Source: Nesterenkonia populi (GTDB lineage Bacteria; Actinomycetota; Actinomycetes; Actinomycetales; Micrococcaceae). From it: 64,000 nt of DNA. Shown here piece by piece: positions 17,769 through 27,595 of the stretch (position 1 is the first letter of the stretch; the number at the start of each line of letters is the position of its first letter). The stretch is taken from positions 930,001-994,000 of the forward strand of contig NZ_VOIL01000001.1 in assembly GCF_007994735.1 (NCBI RefSeq), written 5' to 3'. The translations under genes were made by a program, and so were the position numbers. Below the pieces are notes generated by a model, which worked only from the letters and a program-made list of their open reading frames with translations, was not told the DNA's origin and did no database searches.

Positions 17769-17843
17769 CAGCGCATCCGGCCTGGTCAGACCCGTTTCGT
17801 AACTGCCCGACGGCATGTCTGCCCTCTGACGCATACTGGACGG

Positions 17844-19769
17844 ATGAAGCATTCGTGGGGACGCTATCTTCTGTCCGGAGCCGCCGGCGCCGCGCTGCTC
17901 TCAGCATGCTCCGATGACCCGGACCCGGCCGAGAGCCTGGGCCCGGCCGCTGAGCAGCTTGCCCAGGCCCTCCAGCAGGCTGACCTGGAGGGCGTTGCGC
18001 TCTCCTCGGGCGACGCGGAGTCGCTGAGCACCGCCGCAGAGCGGCTGCACGAGTCGCTGGAGGAGCTGAGCCTGGAGGTCGAGGTCGCCGAGACCGACAT
18101 CGACCTCCCCGAGGAGGACTCGCCCCGGGCTCCCACGGCCGAGATCACCTACCGGCACACCTGGGAGCTGGACGCCCTCGGCGTCGACGACGAGGACTGG
18201 GACTACACCACCGAGGCCGAGCTGAACTACCACGAGGAGTCCGAGACCTGGTACCTCGACGCTGACTATGACCTGTTCCTGCCCGGCTATCAGGGGCACG
18301 AGGAGATCGGCATCAGCACCACCGGGGCCGATCGCGGCCGGATCATGGACGGTGAGGGCCGTGCGATGGTCTACAACCGTGATGTGGTGGTCCTCGGGGT
18401 GGACAAGACTCAGTTCGGCGAGGACGAGGATGAGGAGATGGAGGCCTCCGCCCGGGAGCTCGCCGAGACGGTCGGGATCGGCGCGGACGCCTACGTGGAG
18501 CAGGTCGAGGCCTACGGCGAGGAGGCTTTCGTGGAGGCGATCACCGTGCGCCGCGACGGCGGCCACGTCACTGTGGAGGACGTGGAGAGCATCCGCGGAG
18601 TCCACTGGCTGGAGTCGGAGATGTCCCTGGCGGACAGCTCGGACTTCGCTCCGCTGCTGCTGGGCCGGGTGGGCCCGGTCACTGCCGAGCACATGGAGGA
18701 GGATCCCGCCCTGCAGGTCGGCGACATGGTCGGCACCTCCGGTGTTCAGGGCGTGCATGAGCAGACCCTGCGCGGCACCCCCGGAGTGCGGATCTACCGG
18801 GGCGAAGAGACCCTCTACTCCACCGACCCTGAGACCGGCGAGGACGTGCGCACCAGCCTGCACCCGCGCCTGCAGAACCTCGCCCAGGAGATCATGGAGG
18901 ACCAGGACACCGGCGCCGGGATGGTGGCGATCAGGCCCTCGGACGGCGGGATCCTCGCTGCGGCCAGCCACAGCCCCGATGAGTCGGCGGTGGAGGCCGC
19001 CACCCAGTCAGCCTACGCGCCGGGATCCACGTTCAAGATGGTGTCCTCCCTTGCGATGCTGCGGGACGGGCTGTCCGCCGGCTCCACGGTGAGCTGCCCC
19101 AGCAGTGTGACGGTGCACGGCCAGCAGTTCACCAACGTCTCCGGCTACGAGCACACCGGCAGCCTCAGCTTCGCCGACGCCGTCGCCCACTCCTGCAACA
19201 CAGTCTTCGCCGCCGCCCATGAGGATGTCAGTGCCGGAGACCTGCGTGAGGCCGCCCTCGATCTGGGGATCAACAACGATGTCGGCATCGGGGTGCACGC
19301 TATGAAGGGCAGCCTCCCGGAGGAGGCGGAGCTCAACGAGCACGCCGCGAACCTCTTCGGGCAGGGCACCGTTGAAACCTCCGCGCTCGGGATGGCCGCG
19401 GTGACGTCCTCGATCGCTGACGGCCGCACCGTCCACCCCTGGCTGGTGGAGGGGGCCGGGGAGCCGGACGATGATGCCGAGACAGGAGAGGGACTCACCG
19501 AGGAGGAGGGCGAGCAGATGCGCGCGCTGATGGAAGGCACGGTCCCCTACGGCACTCTCGACTTCCTCGACCCGATTCCCGGCGACCACGTCTACGCCAA
19601 GACAGGCACCGCCGAGTCCGGCGAGGATCTGCCTCACACCTGGGTGATCGGCTTCCAGGGGGATCTCGCGGTGGCGATCTTCCTCGAAGAGGGGGAGTGG
19701 GGCTCCACGGACAATGGGCCCCTGCTGCGTGAGTTCCTGATCGGAGCGCAGGATATCCTCAACGACTGA
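17844..19769 (+). CDS. Penicillin-binding transpeptidase, lipoprotein (class B)
   Basis: A 641-residue secreted transpeptidase. The N-terminus has a signal peptide with lipobox LLSAC (Cys about 19), so it is probably lipid-anchored rather than held by the usual membrane helix. An NTF2-like (MecA_N) domain of about 30-165 and a PBP dimer domain precede the transpeptidase. The catalytic motifs are Ser395-Thr-Phe-Lys398, Ser450-Cys-Asn452 and Lys586-Thr-Gly-Thr, all intact. It cross-links peptidoglycan. A CATACT box lies 6 nt before the ATG, so it may be leaderless. Its stop overlaps the trmB start. Confidence 0.9.
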   Translation: MKHSWGRYLLSGAAGAALLSACSDDPDPAESLGPAAEQLAQALQQADLEGVALSSGDAESLSTAAERLHESLEELSLEVEVAETDIDLPEEDSPRAPTAEITYRHTWELDALGVDDEDWDYTTEAELNYHEESETWYLDADYDLFLPGYQGHEEIGISTTGADRGRIMDGEGRAMVYNRDVVVLGVDKTQFGEDEDEEMEASARELAETVGIGADAYVEQVEAYGEEAFVEAITVRRDGGHVTVEDVESIRGVHWLESEMSLADSSDFAPLLLGRVGPVTAEHMEEDPALQVGDMVGTSGVQGVHEQTLRGTPGVRIYRGEETLYSTDPETGEDVRTSLHPRLQNLAQEIMEDQDTGAGMVAIRPSDGGILAAASHSPDESAVEAATQSAYAPGSTFKMVSSLAMLRDGLSAGSTVSCPSSVTVHGQQFTNVSGYEHTGSLSFADAVAHSCNTVFAAAHEDVSAGDLREAALDLGINNDVGIGVHAMKGSLPEEAELNEHAANLFGQGTVETSALGMAAVTSSIADGRTVHPWLVEGAGEPDDDAETGEGLTEEEGEQMRALMEGTVPYGTLDFLDPIPGDHVYAKTGTAESGEDLPHTWVIGFQGDLAVAIFLEEGEWGSTDNGPLLREFLIGAQDILND

Positions 19770-20533
19770 TGCCACAGACCTCTGAGAACATCCCCGGATC
19801 CGCTGATGCGCCGACGCACCGTCGTCGGACGCTGTCCTTCGTCCGCCGCTCCAACAACCTCAAGCCCAGCTACCAGCGCGCCTGGGACGCCGCGCTGGGC
19901 AAAGAGCTGCTGGACGTCCCCTCCGGCGAACGGGACACCTCCGTGGCCGAAGGGTTCAGCATCGACTGGGAGCAGGAGTTCGGGCGGAGGCACGACGTCG
20001 CAGGGTCGGGCCTGATCGTGGAGATCGGCTCCGGCTCCGGTGAGGCGGTGGCCGCCGCCGCGGCCGCGAGCCCGCACCAGGACTTCATCGCCGTCGAGGT
20101 CTACCGGCCGGGGGCCGCCCAGCTCGCCGCCCGACTGCGGCGCGAGGGGCTCCCCAACGTACGCGTGGCCTGCCTGGATGCGGTCGAGCTCCTCGACAAG
20201 CTCATCCCGGAGGGGCACCTCGATGAGCTGTGGATCTTCTTCCCCGATCCGTGGCACAAGAAGAAGCACAACAAGCGCCGCCTCATCCAGCCTCCGTTCA
20301 CCGCCAAGGCCGCCCGCGCGCTTCGTCCCGGCGGACGCTGGCGATTGGCCACGGACTGGCCGCACTATGCGGTTCAGATGCGCAGGGTGATCTCTGAGTC
20401 TGCTGAGTTCAGCAACGCGAACCAGGGCTGGGCGCCCCGGTTCCCTGGGCGAGTGCTCACCGATTTCGAGGCGAAGGCCGGCGAGGCGGGGAGAAAGTCA
20501 TTTGATCTGACGTTCATCCGCAACTCTGTATAG
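19769..20533 (+). CDS. trmB: tRNA (guanine-N7-)-methyltransferase
   Basis: A 254-residue TrmB. The SAM-binding motif LIVEIGSGSGEAVA and the family motif IFFPDPWHKKKHNKRRL are present. It methylates G46 in the variable loop of tRNAs. The TGATG overlap with the penicillin-binding-protein gene means the two are translated from one message. The N-terminal 30 residues are Arg/Thr-rich and not conserved. Confidence 0.95.
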   Translation: MPQTSENIPGSADAPTHRRRTLSFVRRSNNLKPSYQRAWDAALGKELLDVPSGERDTSVAEGFSIDWEQEFGRRHDVAGSGLIVEIGSGSGEAVAAAAAASPHQDFIAVEVYRPGAAQLAARLRREGLPNVRVACLDAVELLDKLIPEGHLDELWIFFPDPWHKKKHNKRRLIQPPFTAKAARALRPGGRWRLATDWPHYAVQMRRVISESAEFSNANQGWAPRFPGRVLTDFEAKAGEAGRKSFDLTFIRNSV

Positions 20534-20534
20534 T
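20507..20534 (+). promoter_or_regulatory. Probable promoter of the BCCT transporter gene
   Basis: CTGACG (20507-20512), a 16-nt spacer and TATAGT (20529-20534) lie at the very end of trmB, giving a leader of about 50 nt before the BCCT ATG. The -10 is strong and the -35 partial. Confidence 0.5.
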
Positions 20535-20591
20535 GCAGGACCAGGACACTCGGACCACCTTGAACCAGACGCACCTGAGGTCAAAAGCGCA

Positions 20592-22616
20592 ATGACGGAC
20601 GAACAATCGCATAGCCCTGAACGCAGCCGCCGGGGGCGGCTGGGTGATGAGGCTCGTCGTGCTGGCGGGATGCTGCGAACGCTTGACTACCGGCGTCCCA
20701 ACTATCCCCACGACACTCACCCGGCGCTGGTGCCCGGAATCGGCATCGATGAGCAGCGTCGGCGCTACAGCGTCGACAAGCTCGTGCTCATCATCGCCGG
20801 GGTGCTGACGGTCGCCTTCGTGATCTGGGGCCTGGCAGCCCCCGAGCAGGTGTCCTCCGTCGCCGACGCGGCCTTCACCTGGGTCACGTTCAACATCTCC
20901 TGGCTGTTCAACATCTCCGCAGCCATCATCCTGGTCGTCATGCTGGGCCTGGCCTTCTCCCCCTATGGCCGCATTCCTCTGGGCAAGGACGACGAAGTGC
21001 CGGAGTTCTCCACCTTCGCCTGGATCTCCATGCTCTTCGCCGCCGGCCTGGGCATCGGGGTGCTCTTCTTCGGGCCCTCTGAGCCGCTGGACTACTACAC
21101 CTCGCCGCCGCCGCTGACCAATGAGGCCGAGACCACGGAGGCTCTCCACTACTCCCTGGGGCAGACCTTCTACCACTGGGGCTTCCACGCCTGGGCCATC
21201 TACGCCCTGGTGGGCGGTGCGGTGGCCTATGCCGCCTATCGCCGCGGCCGTGTGCTGCTGATGTCCTCGATCTTCCGGACCCTCTTCGGCAAGCGCCACA
21301 CTGAGGGCCTGGCCGGCCAGATGGTCGATATCTTCGCGATCATCGCGACCCTGTTCGGCACCGCTGCCACCGTGGGCATCGCTGCGATGCAGGTCCAGCA
21401 GGGCGTCACGATCGTGACCGGCTGGGGGGAGACCGGCAACACGGTGCTCATCGCGATCATTGCGGTGCTCACCGTCGGGTTCATCCTCTCCGCGGTGTCC
21501 GGAGTCTCCCGCGGCATCCGCTACCTCTCCAATATCAACATCGTCATGACCTTGGGCGTGGTGGGGCTGGTCTTCATCGCAGGCCCCACTCTCTTCTTGG
21601 CGAACCTGCTGCCGTCGGGCCTCATGTCCTATCTGGGCAATATGGTCGACATGATGAGCCGCTCGGCGTCCTGGGGCGAGGAGACTCAGGAGTTTCAGTC
21701 CTGGTGGACCGTCTACTACTGGGCCTGGTGGATGTCCTGGTCGCCGTTCGTGGGAATCTTCATCGCGCGCATCTCCCGCGGCCGCTCCATCCGCCAGTTC
21801 ATCCTCGGCGTCATCACCATCCCGACCCTGCTGCTGGTCATCTCCTACGGTGTGCTCGGCGGCACGGCGATGTGGATGCGGAGTGAGGGCTATTCGGGCT
21901 TCGAGGACGATGAGGACGGCAGCCTCGCACTCGCGCCGCCTGAGGTCTTCTACACCGTGATCGAGAACCTGCCGGTCCTGGCGAACTGGGTCCCGGTGGT
22001 CAGCATCGCCGTGCTGCTGGTCTTCGCGATCACTGCCCTGGACTCAGCGTCCACCGTTATGGGGATGCTCTCTTCGCGAGGAAGCCAGAGCCCGCGGCCG
22101 CTCGTCGTCGTCTTCTGGGGCCTGGTGATGACCGGAATCGCCTTGGTCATGCTCCTGCTGGGCGATGAGTCCGCCCTGGAGGGGCTGCAGCAGCTGGTCA
22201 TCATCACCGCAGTGCCCTTCGCGCTGATCATCCTGCTCATCATCGTCGCCTGGTTCCGCGAGCTGCAGACGGATCCCCGGGCCATCCGGCTGCGCTACGC
22301 AGACCGGGCGATGCGCAACGCCGTGATGGACGGTGTGGACCGCTACGGGGACAACTTTGCCCTCGAAGTGGTGCCCACAGAGCCGGGCAGCGGGGCCGGC
22401 GCGGTCATCGACTCCGCCCACGCCGACTACACCGAGTGGTATCAGCGCACCAACGAGGACGGAGACCCGGTGGGCTACAACTACGAGACCGGCGAATGGG
22501 GCGACGGCTGGGACCCCGCAACCGGCGAGTTCAAAGCCGTGGTAGCCGAGCTGGACAATGACCCCAAGGAGCCCGAGGGTGAGAGCCCTGAAGGGCAGAA
22601 GCCGTCGCGCGGCTGA
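20592..22616 (+). CDS. BCCT-family betaine/carnitine/choline transporter
   Basis: A 674-residue secondary transporter with about 12 helices. The family signature WWMSWSPFVGIFIARISRGRSIRQFI is present, as is the LFFGPSEPLDYY segment. A soluble N-terminus of about 60 residues and a C-terminus of about 120 acidic residues resemble the osmosensing tails of BetP-type proteins. It would import glycine betaine, carnitine or choline with Na+ or H+. The carnitine-to-betaine operon 7 kb upstream and choline sulfatase downstream make all three plausible substrates. It has its own probable promoter inside the end of trmB. Confidence 0.92.
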   Translation: MTDEQSHSPERSRRGRLGDEARRAGGMLRTLDYRRPNYPHDTHPALVPGIGIDEQRRRYSVDKLVLIIAGVLTVAFVIWGLAAPEQVSSVADAAFTWVTFNISWLFNISAAIILVVMLGLAFSPYGRIPLGKDDEVPEFSTFAWISMLFAAGLGIGVLFFGPSEPLDYYTSPPPLTNEAETTEALHYSLGQTFYHWGFHAWAIYALVGGAVAYAAYRRGRVLLMSSIFRTLFGKRHTEGLAGQMVDIFAIIATLFGTAATVGIAAMQVQQGVTIVTGWGETGNTVLIAIIAVLTVGFILSAVSGVSRGIRYLSNINIVMTLGVVGLVFIAGPTLFLANLLPSGLMSYLGNMVDMMSRSASWGEETQEFQSWWTVYYWAWWMSWSPFVGIFIARISRGRSIRQFILGVITIPTLLLVISYGVLGGTAMWMRSEGYSGFEDDEDGSLALAPPEVFYTVIENLPVLANWVPVVSIAVLLVFAITALDSASTVMGMLSSRGSQSPRPLVVVFWGLVMTGIALVMLLLGDESALEGLQQLVIITAVPFALIILLIIVAWFRELQTDPRAIRLRYADRAMRNAVMDGVDRYGDNFALEVVPTEPGSGAGAVIDSAHADYTEWYQRTNEDGDPVGYNYETGEWGDGWDPATGEFKAVVAELDNDPKEPEGESPEGQKPSRG

Positions 22617-22621
22617 TACGT

Positions 22622-22750
22622 ATGACGTTGAACCTTCAAGCGATGAGCCAGCCGCAGGAGCCGCGCAAGTGCGCTCCCAACATCGCCGCCGGCTGGGAGA
22701 ACGACTCCTGGGAGGCAGATGCGATCGGCTGGTGGGGCCGAGAGCCGTAG
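22622..22750 (+). CDS. Possible 42-residue small protein
   Basis: A short open frame between the BCCT and betaine-binding-protein genes. The product is acidic and tryptophan-rich near its end (GWENDSWEADAIGWWGREP). No Shine-Dalgarno sequence precedes the ATG at 22622 or the internal ATG at 22643. It could be a small membrane-associated peptide or chance; I do not recognise it. Confidence 0.2.
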   Translation: MTLNLQAMSQPQEPRKCAPNIAAGWENDSWEADAIGWWGREP

Positions 22751-22819
22751 CACCGCTGTGTGACGCAACCGCAGGTCCCCACTCGTATTTGAAGAGAACA
22801 TGAAGGAAGAACTGAATCT

Positions 22820-23785
22820 ATGCGTATGCAGAAAAGCCGTCTGGCAGCACTGACCTCTCTGAGCCTCGCCTCCGCCCTGGCGCTCTCCGCCTGCGGCGAC
22901 AACGGCGATGACAACGGCGACGCCGGGGAGAACGGCAATGAGGAGGGCATCACCCTGGAGCTCGGCGAGTTCAACTGGCTCGCCTCCGAGTTCCAGGCCG
23001 CCGTCGTCACCCAGATCGCCGAGGAGTACCCGGAGCTCGGCGTCGACGAGGTCAGCAGCACCCAGTTCGACCCGGCGGTCGGATGGACCGGCCTGGGCGA
23101 GGGCGACGTCGACCTGCTGGTGGACGCCATCATGCCCAACCACGAGGGCTTCGCCGAGGACTACGAGGAGACCACTGAGATGGTCTCCGAGACCTACGGC
23201 GGGGCTGCTCAGGGCTGGTTCATCCCCGAATATGCCGCTGAGGGCGAGCTGGAGGGACTGGAGTCCGTGGATCAGCTGTCCGAGTCGGAGTACGCCGACC
23301 TGGTGGACAACACCCTCTACGACGCTGAGGCCGGCTGGGTCACCACCGAGCACAACGCCGAGCGGCTTGAGGGCTTCGACCTGGATCTCGAGCACCTGAC
23401 CTCCTCCGAGGCGGCGCTGATCGCTGAGGTGGAGAGCGCCTACAGCGATGAGGAGCCGATCCTCTTCTTCTTCTACCAGCCCCACTGGCTGTTCAGCCAG
23501 CTGGACCTGGTGCAGCTGGAGGAGCCCAACGAGTACCACGAGGACTGCTTCGACGGCGGTCAGCAGGACTGCGCCAGCCCGGAGCTCTCCGGCTGGGCCG
23601 CGATCAACACTGAGCTGCGCGACGAGGCTCCGGAGTTCGTGGAGATGCTGGAGCAGTTCGAGATTCCGCTGGAGGACATCGAGAACGCGATGCTCCAGGA
23701 CGAGGATGAGGACGCCGACGTCGAGGACCTCGCCGCCCAGTGGGTGGAGGAGAACACCGAGACCATCGAGTCCTGGATCAGCTGA
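22820..23785 (+). CDS. Glycine betaine/osmoprotectant ABC substrate-binding lipoprotein (orphan)
   Basis: A 321-residue OpuAC-type solute-binding protein. The signal peptide ends in the lipobox ALSAC, followed by an Asp/Asn/Gly-rich linker. The mature part (FNWLASEFQAAVVTQIAEE, DLLVDAIMPNH, GWFIPEYAAE, FFFYQPHWLFSQLDLV) is typical of betaine-binding folds with aromatic cage residues. It is very acidic. AAGGAAG precedes the ATG. No permease or ATPase gene is adjacent, so it is an orphan that must serve a transporter encoded elsewhere. Confidence 0.85.
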   Translation: MRMQKSRLAALTSLSLASALALSACGDNGDDNGDAGENGNEEGITLELGEFNWLASEFQAAVVTQIAEEYPELGVDEVSSTQFDPAVGWTGLGEGDVDLLVDAIMPNHEGFAEDYEETTEMVSETYGGAAQGWFIPEYAAEGELEGLESVDQLSESEYADLVDNTLYDAEAGWVTTEHNAERLEGFDLDLEHLTSSEAALIAEVESAYSDEEPILFFFYQPHWLFSQLDLVQLEEPNEYHEDCFDGGQQDCASPELSGWAAINTELRDEAPEFVEMLEQFEIPLEDIENAMLQDEDEDADVEDLAAQWVEENTETIESWIS

Positions 23786-23797
23786 TCCGAATCAGAT

Positions 23798-23835
23798 CGA
23801 TGAGGGGCCGGGCCGCTTGGTCCTGCCCCTCATCG
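23798..23835. terminator. Stem-loop between convergent genes
   Basis: An 11-bp perfect inverted repeat, CGATGAGGGGC and its complement, encloses a 16-nt loop between the betaine-binding-protein stop and the convergent winged-helix gene. No T-run follows on either strand, so it is only a probable bidirectional terminator. Confidence 0.5.
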
Positions 23836-23839
23836 GTGT

Positions 23840-24160
23840 CTACAGCGCCAGGCGGTAGCCGCGCTTCACCACAGTTTGGACCATGCCGGCTTCGGGGAGG
23901 GAGTGCCGGAGCCGGGATATCCACATCTCGAGCCCATGTGCGGAGCCGCAGTGGGGGAGCATGCGCAGCAGGTGGTCGCGGGAGATGACTGCACCCTGGG
24001 CGCGCGCGAGGACGCGCATCACGGACATCGGCCCGGGGGCGAGCCGAATCGGTTCGCGGCCGGGGAGCCTGAGGGTGTTCCCGACGATCTCCACGGTGCC
24101 GCTGGGCGTCTGGACGTGCAGGAAGTGCTCATCAGCGACGATGCCTGCTGCCGGTTCCAC
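23840..24160 (-). CDS. Stand-alone winged-helix (Trans_reg_C) protein, HemD-C-terminus-like
   Basis: A protein of about 106 residues consisting of one OmpR/PhoB-type winged helix (PIRLAPGPMSVMRVLARAQGAVISRDHLLRMLP...EMWISRLRHSLPEAGMVQTVVKRGYRLAL). In many actinobacteria this domain is the C-terminus of a uroporphyrinogen-III-synthase-like regulator. Here the HemD part is missing and an in-frame TAG lies about 30 codons upstream. I chose GTG 24160 because AGGAGG lies exactly 8 nt before it; GTG 24166 is too close to that site. It is either a trimmed regulator that is still translated or a relic. Confidence 0.65.
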   Translation of the reverse strand: MEPAAGIVADEHFLHVQTPSGTVEIVGNTLRLPGREPIRLAPGPMSVMRVLARAQGAVISRDHLLRMLPHCGSAHGLEMWISRLRHSLPEAGMVQTVVKRGYRLAL

Positions 24161-24436
24161 GGTCACCGCCTCCTGGGCTGTGCGAGTCTCTTCCGGCTCC
24201 TTCGTGAGGAGCGTCGGGGCCGCGGCGGCGGACCCGGCCTCAGGCTATGGGTGCGCGGTTTCCTTGCCTTGTCGCCGGTGTAAAGCGGGTGTTGCCGACA
24301 TTTCACGATCCGGACTCTGGGTGACGGCTGGGAACGTAGGAGCGGTCCTTCCGCCTCGTCAGGGCCTCATACGGCGGCTCGCTTCTCTGTGCCCTGAGCA
24401 GGGAACAGGGCGGGGGCCGGCAGCGTTTCACGCAGC

Positions 24437-24658
24437 ATGCCTACCCCTCAGCTCTACACCGTGACCGGCATGTCCTGCGCCCACTGCGAAGCGGCGGTGC
24501 GTGAGGAGCTCGACGAACTCTCCGGCATCGCCGAGGTGCAGATCAGCGCGTCCTCCGGGCAGCTGCAGATCGCTCCGGAGGAAGGGGCGAGCGTGCCGGA
24601 CGAAGCTGTGCTGGCTGCCGTGGAGGAAGCCGGCTACACCGCGGTGCGCGCCGCATGA
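24437..24658 (+). CDS. copZ: Copper chaperone CopZ (HMA domain)
   Basis: A 73-residue ferredoxin-like heavy-metal-associated domain with GMSCAHC at about 12-18, the two cysteines that hold Cu(I). It delivers copper to the CopA ATPase that follows directly (ATGA overlap). The 260 nt upstream hold no gene and I could not find a clear CsoR or CueR operator there. Confidence 0.92.
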   Translation: MPTPQLYTVTGMSCAHCEAAVREELDELSGIAEVQISASSGQLQIAPEEGASVPDEAVLAAVEEAGYTAVRAA

Positions 24659-26973
24659 CCAGCGACGTCGACTCCCAGGCGCCAGCCCTCTCCGCGGAGC
24701 CGGACCGGGTCGAGCTCGCCATCGGCGGGATGACCTGCGCGGCCTGCGCCAACCGGGTGGAGAAGAAGCTCAACAAGCTCGACGGGGTGACCGCGCACGT
24801 CAACTACGCCACTGAGAAGGCGTGGGTCTCCGGGCGGGGGCCGCAGGAGCGGGACGCGTTCGTCGGACAGCTGATCGAAACGGTGAGGAAGACCGGCTAC
24901 ACCGCCGAGCTCCCCCCGCCGCCGAGCGAGCGGGATGGCAGCCCCTTGGGACGCCGCGACCTGCGGGCCCTGCGGCTGCGGCTGATCATCGCCTCGGTGC
25001 TCACACTTCCGGTGGTGGTGTGGGCGATGGTCCCGGCCACCCAGTTCGACTACTGGGCCTGGGTCTCCCTGGCCCTGAGCCTGCCGGTGGTGCTGTGGGC
25101 CGGCTGGCCCTTCCACCGGGCTGCCGCCCTGAATGCCAGGCACGGCACTGCCACTATGGACACCCTGATCTCCCTGGGCACTCTGGCCGCCCTGATCTGG
25201 TCGCTGTACGCGATGCTCTTCGGCGCGGCCGGGGACCCGCAGATGCGCCACGAGTTCGTTCTCTTCGAGACCCCGTACTGGGCAGGCGGGCACGCCCACG
25301 GGGCGGCCAGCGTCTACTTCGAGGTGGCCACCGCGGTCACCGCGTTCCTGCTGCTGGGCCGCTATTTCGAGAAGCGCGCCAAATCCCGGGCGGGGCAGGC
25401 GCTGCGGTCCCTGCTGAGCATGGGGGTCAAGGGCGTCACGCTCCACCGGGAGGGCGAGGAGCTGAGCATTCCGATCAGCGAGCTCGCCGTCGACGACGAG
25501 TTCCTGGTCCGCCCGGGGGAGAAGATCGCCACCGACGGCACAGTGGTCCGCGGTGCCTCCGCGGTGGACATGTCGATGCTCACCGGGGAGTCGGTGCCGG
25601 TGGAGGTCGCTGAGGGCGACGCCGTCGTGGGTGCCACCGTGAACACCTCCGGCATCCTGCTGGTGCGTGCCTCCCGGGTGGGCGGGGACACTCAGCTGGC
25701 CCAGATGGCCCGGATGGTGGAGCATGCGCAGTCCGGCAAGGCGGAGGTCCAGCGGCTGGCGGACAAGGTCTCCGGCGTCTTCGTGCCGGCGGTGCTGGTG
25801 ATCGCTGTCGTCGCCCTGGTGGGCTGGCTGCTCTCTGGTGCTCCCGTGGAGGCGGCGTTCACGGCGGCGGTGGCGGTGCTGATCATTGCCTGCCCCTGCG
25901 CGCTCGGCCTGGCGACGCCCACCGCCCTGCTGGTGGGGACGGGCCGCGGCGCCCAGCTGGGCATCCTGATCAAGGGCCCTGAGGTGCTGGAGTCCTCTCG
26001 GGAGGTCGATATCGTGCTGCTGGACAAGACCGGCACGGTCACCACCGGGGCTATGCACCTCAACGCGCTGCATACTGCTGAGGGGTTCTCGGACCTGGAG
26101 GTGCTGCGCCTGGCGGGCGCTCTCGAGTCCTATTCGGAGCACCCGGTGGCCCGGGCGGTGACCAACGCTGCCCGTGAGGCGCACGGCTCCCGGGCCAGCA
26201 GCCTGCCGGTCGCCGAGGGCTTCGCGAATCACCAGGGACAGGGAGTCAGCGGCGAGGTGGCTGGCCGCGACGGGACCAAGCACCGGGTCGCTGTCGGACG
26301 CCGTCGGCTGATGAAGGCCGAGGGCGTGGAGGTTCCGCATGAGATCGGGATGCTGCTCTCCTCCGCGGAGGGACGCGGCACCACCCCGGTGCTGGTCGCT
26401 GTGGACGGCGTCTTCGCAGGAGTGCTGATCACTGCGGACGCGGTGAAGCCGACCAGTGAGGAGGCCGTGGCGGAGCTGAAGGCGCTCGGAGCTGACACCA
26501 TGCTGCTCACCGGGGACAACGAGGGCTCGGCCCGGCGGGTCGCCGCGGAGGTCGGCATCCAGGACGTGGTCGCTGAGGCGATGCCTCAGGACAAGGTGGC
26601 TGCGATCAGGCGCGTGCAGGCTGAGGGCAAACGGGTCGCCATGGTCGGAGACGGGGTCAACGACGCTGCAGCCCTGGCCCAGGCCGACCTGGGCGTGGCG
26701 ATGGGCACGGGCACGGATGTGGCGATCGACGCCGCGGATATCACGATCATCCGCGGGGATCTGCGCAGTGTGGGTCAGTCCCTGAAGCTGGCCCGCCGGA
26801 CGCTGCGAACCATCCGGGAGAACCTGTTCTGGGCGTTCCTCTACAACACGGCTGCGATCCCGCTGGCGGCCCTGGGCCTGCTCAATCCGATGCTTGCCGG
26901 GGCGGCCATGGTCCTGAGCTCCCTCAGCGTGGTGGCGAACTCCCTGCGCCTCCGTCGCTTCAAAGCCGTGTGA
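24655..26973 (+). CDS. copA: Cu(I)-exporting P1B-type ATPase
   Basis: A 772-residue P-type ATPase. The single N-terminal metal-binding domain has GMTCAAC. The transmembrane metal site is Cys413-Pro-Cys415 ([12 protein letters not shown]), the phosphorylated residue Asp457 is in DKTGT, and the HP, TGDN and [10 protein letters not shown] motifs are present. [10 protein letters not shown] insert between helices 2 and 3 adds two histidines. It exports Cu(I) with CopZ as donor. The 3' end overlaps the convergent LysE gene by 14 nt. Confidence 0.95.
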   Translation: MTSDVDSQAPALSAEPDRVELAIGGMTCAACANRVEKKLNKLDGVTAHVNYATEKAWVSGRGPQERDAFVGQLIETVRKTGYTAELPPPPSERDGSPLGRRDLRALRLRLIIASVLTLPVVVWAMVPATQFDYWAWVSLALSLPVVLWAGWPFHRAAALNARHGTATMDTLISLGTLAALIWSLYAMLFGAAGDPQMRHEFVLFETPYWAGGHAHGAASVYFEVATAVTAFLLLGRYFEKRAKSRAGQALRSLLSMGVKGVTLHREGEELSIPISELAVDDEFLVRPGEKIATDGTVVRGASAVDMSMLTGESVPVEVAEGDAVVGATVNTSGILLVRASRVGGDTQLAQMARMVEHAQSGKAEVQRLADKVSGVFVPAVLVIAVVALVGWLLSGAPVEAAFTAAVAVLIIACPCALGLATPTALLVGTGRGAQLGILIKGPEVLESSREVDIVLLDKTGTVTTGAMHLNALHTAEGFSDLEVLRLAGALESYSEHPVARAVTNAAREAHGSRASSLPVAEGFANHQGQGVSGEVAGRDGTKHRVAVGRRRLMKAEGVEVPHEIGMLLSSAEGRGTTPVLVAVDGVFAGVLITADAVKPTSEEAVAELKALGADTMLLTGDNEGSARRVAAEVGIQDVVAEAMPQDKVAAIRRVQAEGKRVAMVGDGVNDAAALAQADLGVAMGTGTDVAIDAADITIIRGDLRSVGQSLKLARRTLRTIRENLFWAFLYNTAAIPLAALGLLNPMLAGAAMVLSSLSVVANSLRLRRFKAV

Positions 26974-27586
26974 GCAGCGGCTCAGCCGAGTCCCAGATCT
27001 CTAGGAAGGCAGGGATGAGGGAGGCGACCAGCAGGCCGGCCATGATGAGGTTGAACGCGCGCATGTGAGTGGGCTTGCTGATGAGCTTCCCCGCCCCAAC
27101 GCCCATCAGTGCCCAGGCGGCGGTGCAGGGAGCGCCGAAGACCATGGCGAACAGTGCGATCACCAGCACTTCGCTGAAGAACGAGTCCCAGAAGCCCGTG
27201 TAGGTGGACAGGGCGGCGATCACCAGGGTCCAGGCCTTGGGATTGACCAGTTGGAACAGCGCCATCTTCACGAACCCGGGCGGCTTCCCCTGTCCCTGCG
27301 CTTCCACCTCGGTGGGTGCGACGGCGATGTGCCAGGCCAGCCAGAGCAGGTACGCCACCCCAACGGGCCGCAGAATGTCCAGCACGACGGGCCACTGGGC
27401 GAGCACCCCGCCCAGCCCCATCCCCACCAGGACGATCATGATGGGGAATCCTACGTTCACCCCGGCGATGCAGGGCAGGGTCCGTCGGAACCCGTAGTTG
27501 GCGCCGGAGGCCAGCGCGATCGTGTTGTTGGGCCCAGGCGTCCCAGCCCCAGCAATGATGAACGCGATCAGTGAGAGAAACGGCAC
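26960..27586 (-). CDS. LysE-family exporter
   Basis: A 208-residue membrane protein with about 6 helices and the LysE/RhtB motif [17 protein letters not shown] near the N-terminus. It would export an amino acid (lysine, threonine or homoserine type). The start is GTG. It lies 9 nt downstream of an EamA transporter on the same strand, so the two are one efflux operon probably controlled by the divergent MocR regulator. The substrate is not determinable here. Confidence 0.88.
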   Translation of the reverse strand: MPFLSLIAFIIAGAGTPGPNNTIALASGANYGFRRTLPCIAGVNVGFPIMIVLVGMGLGGVLAQWPVVLDILRPVGVAYLLWLAWHIAVAPTEVEAQGQGKPPGFVKMALFQLVNPKAWTLVIAALSTYTGFWDSFFSEVLVIALFAMVFGAPCTAAWALMGVGAGKLISKPTHMRAFNLIMAGLLVASLIPAFLEIWDSAEPLLTRL

Positions 27587-27595
27587 AGCCAGAAC

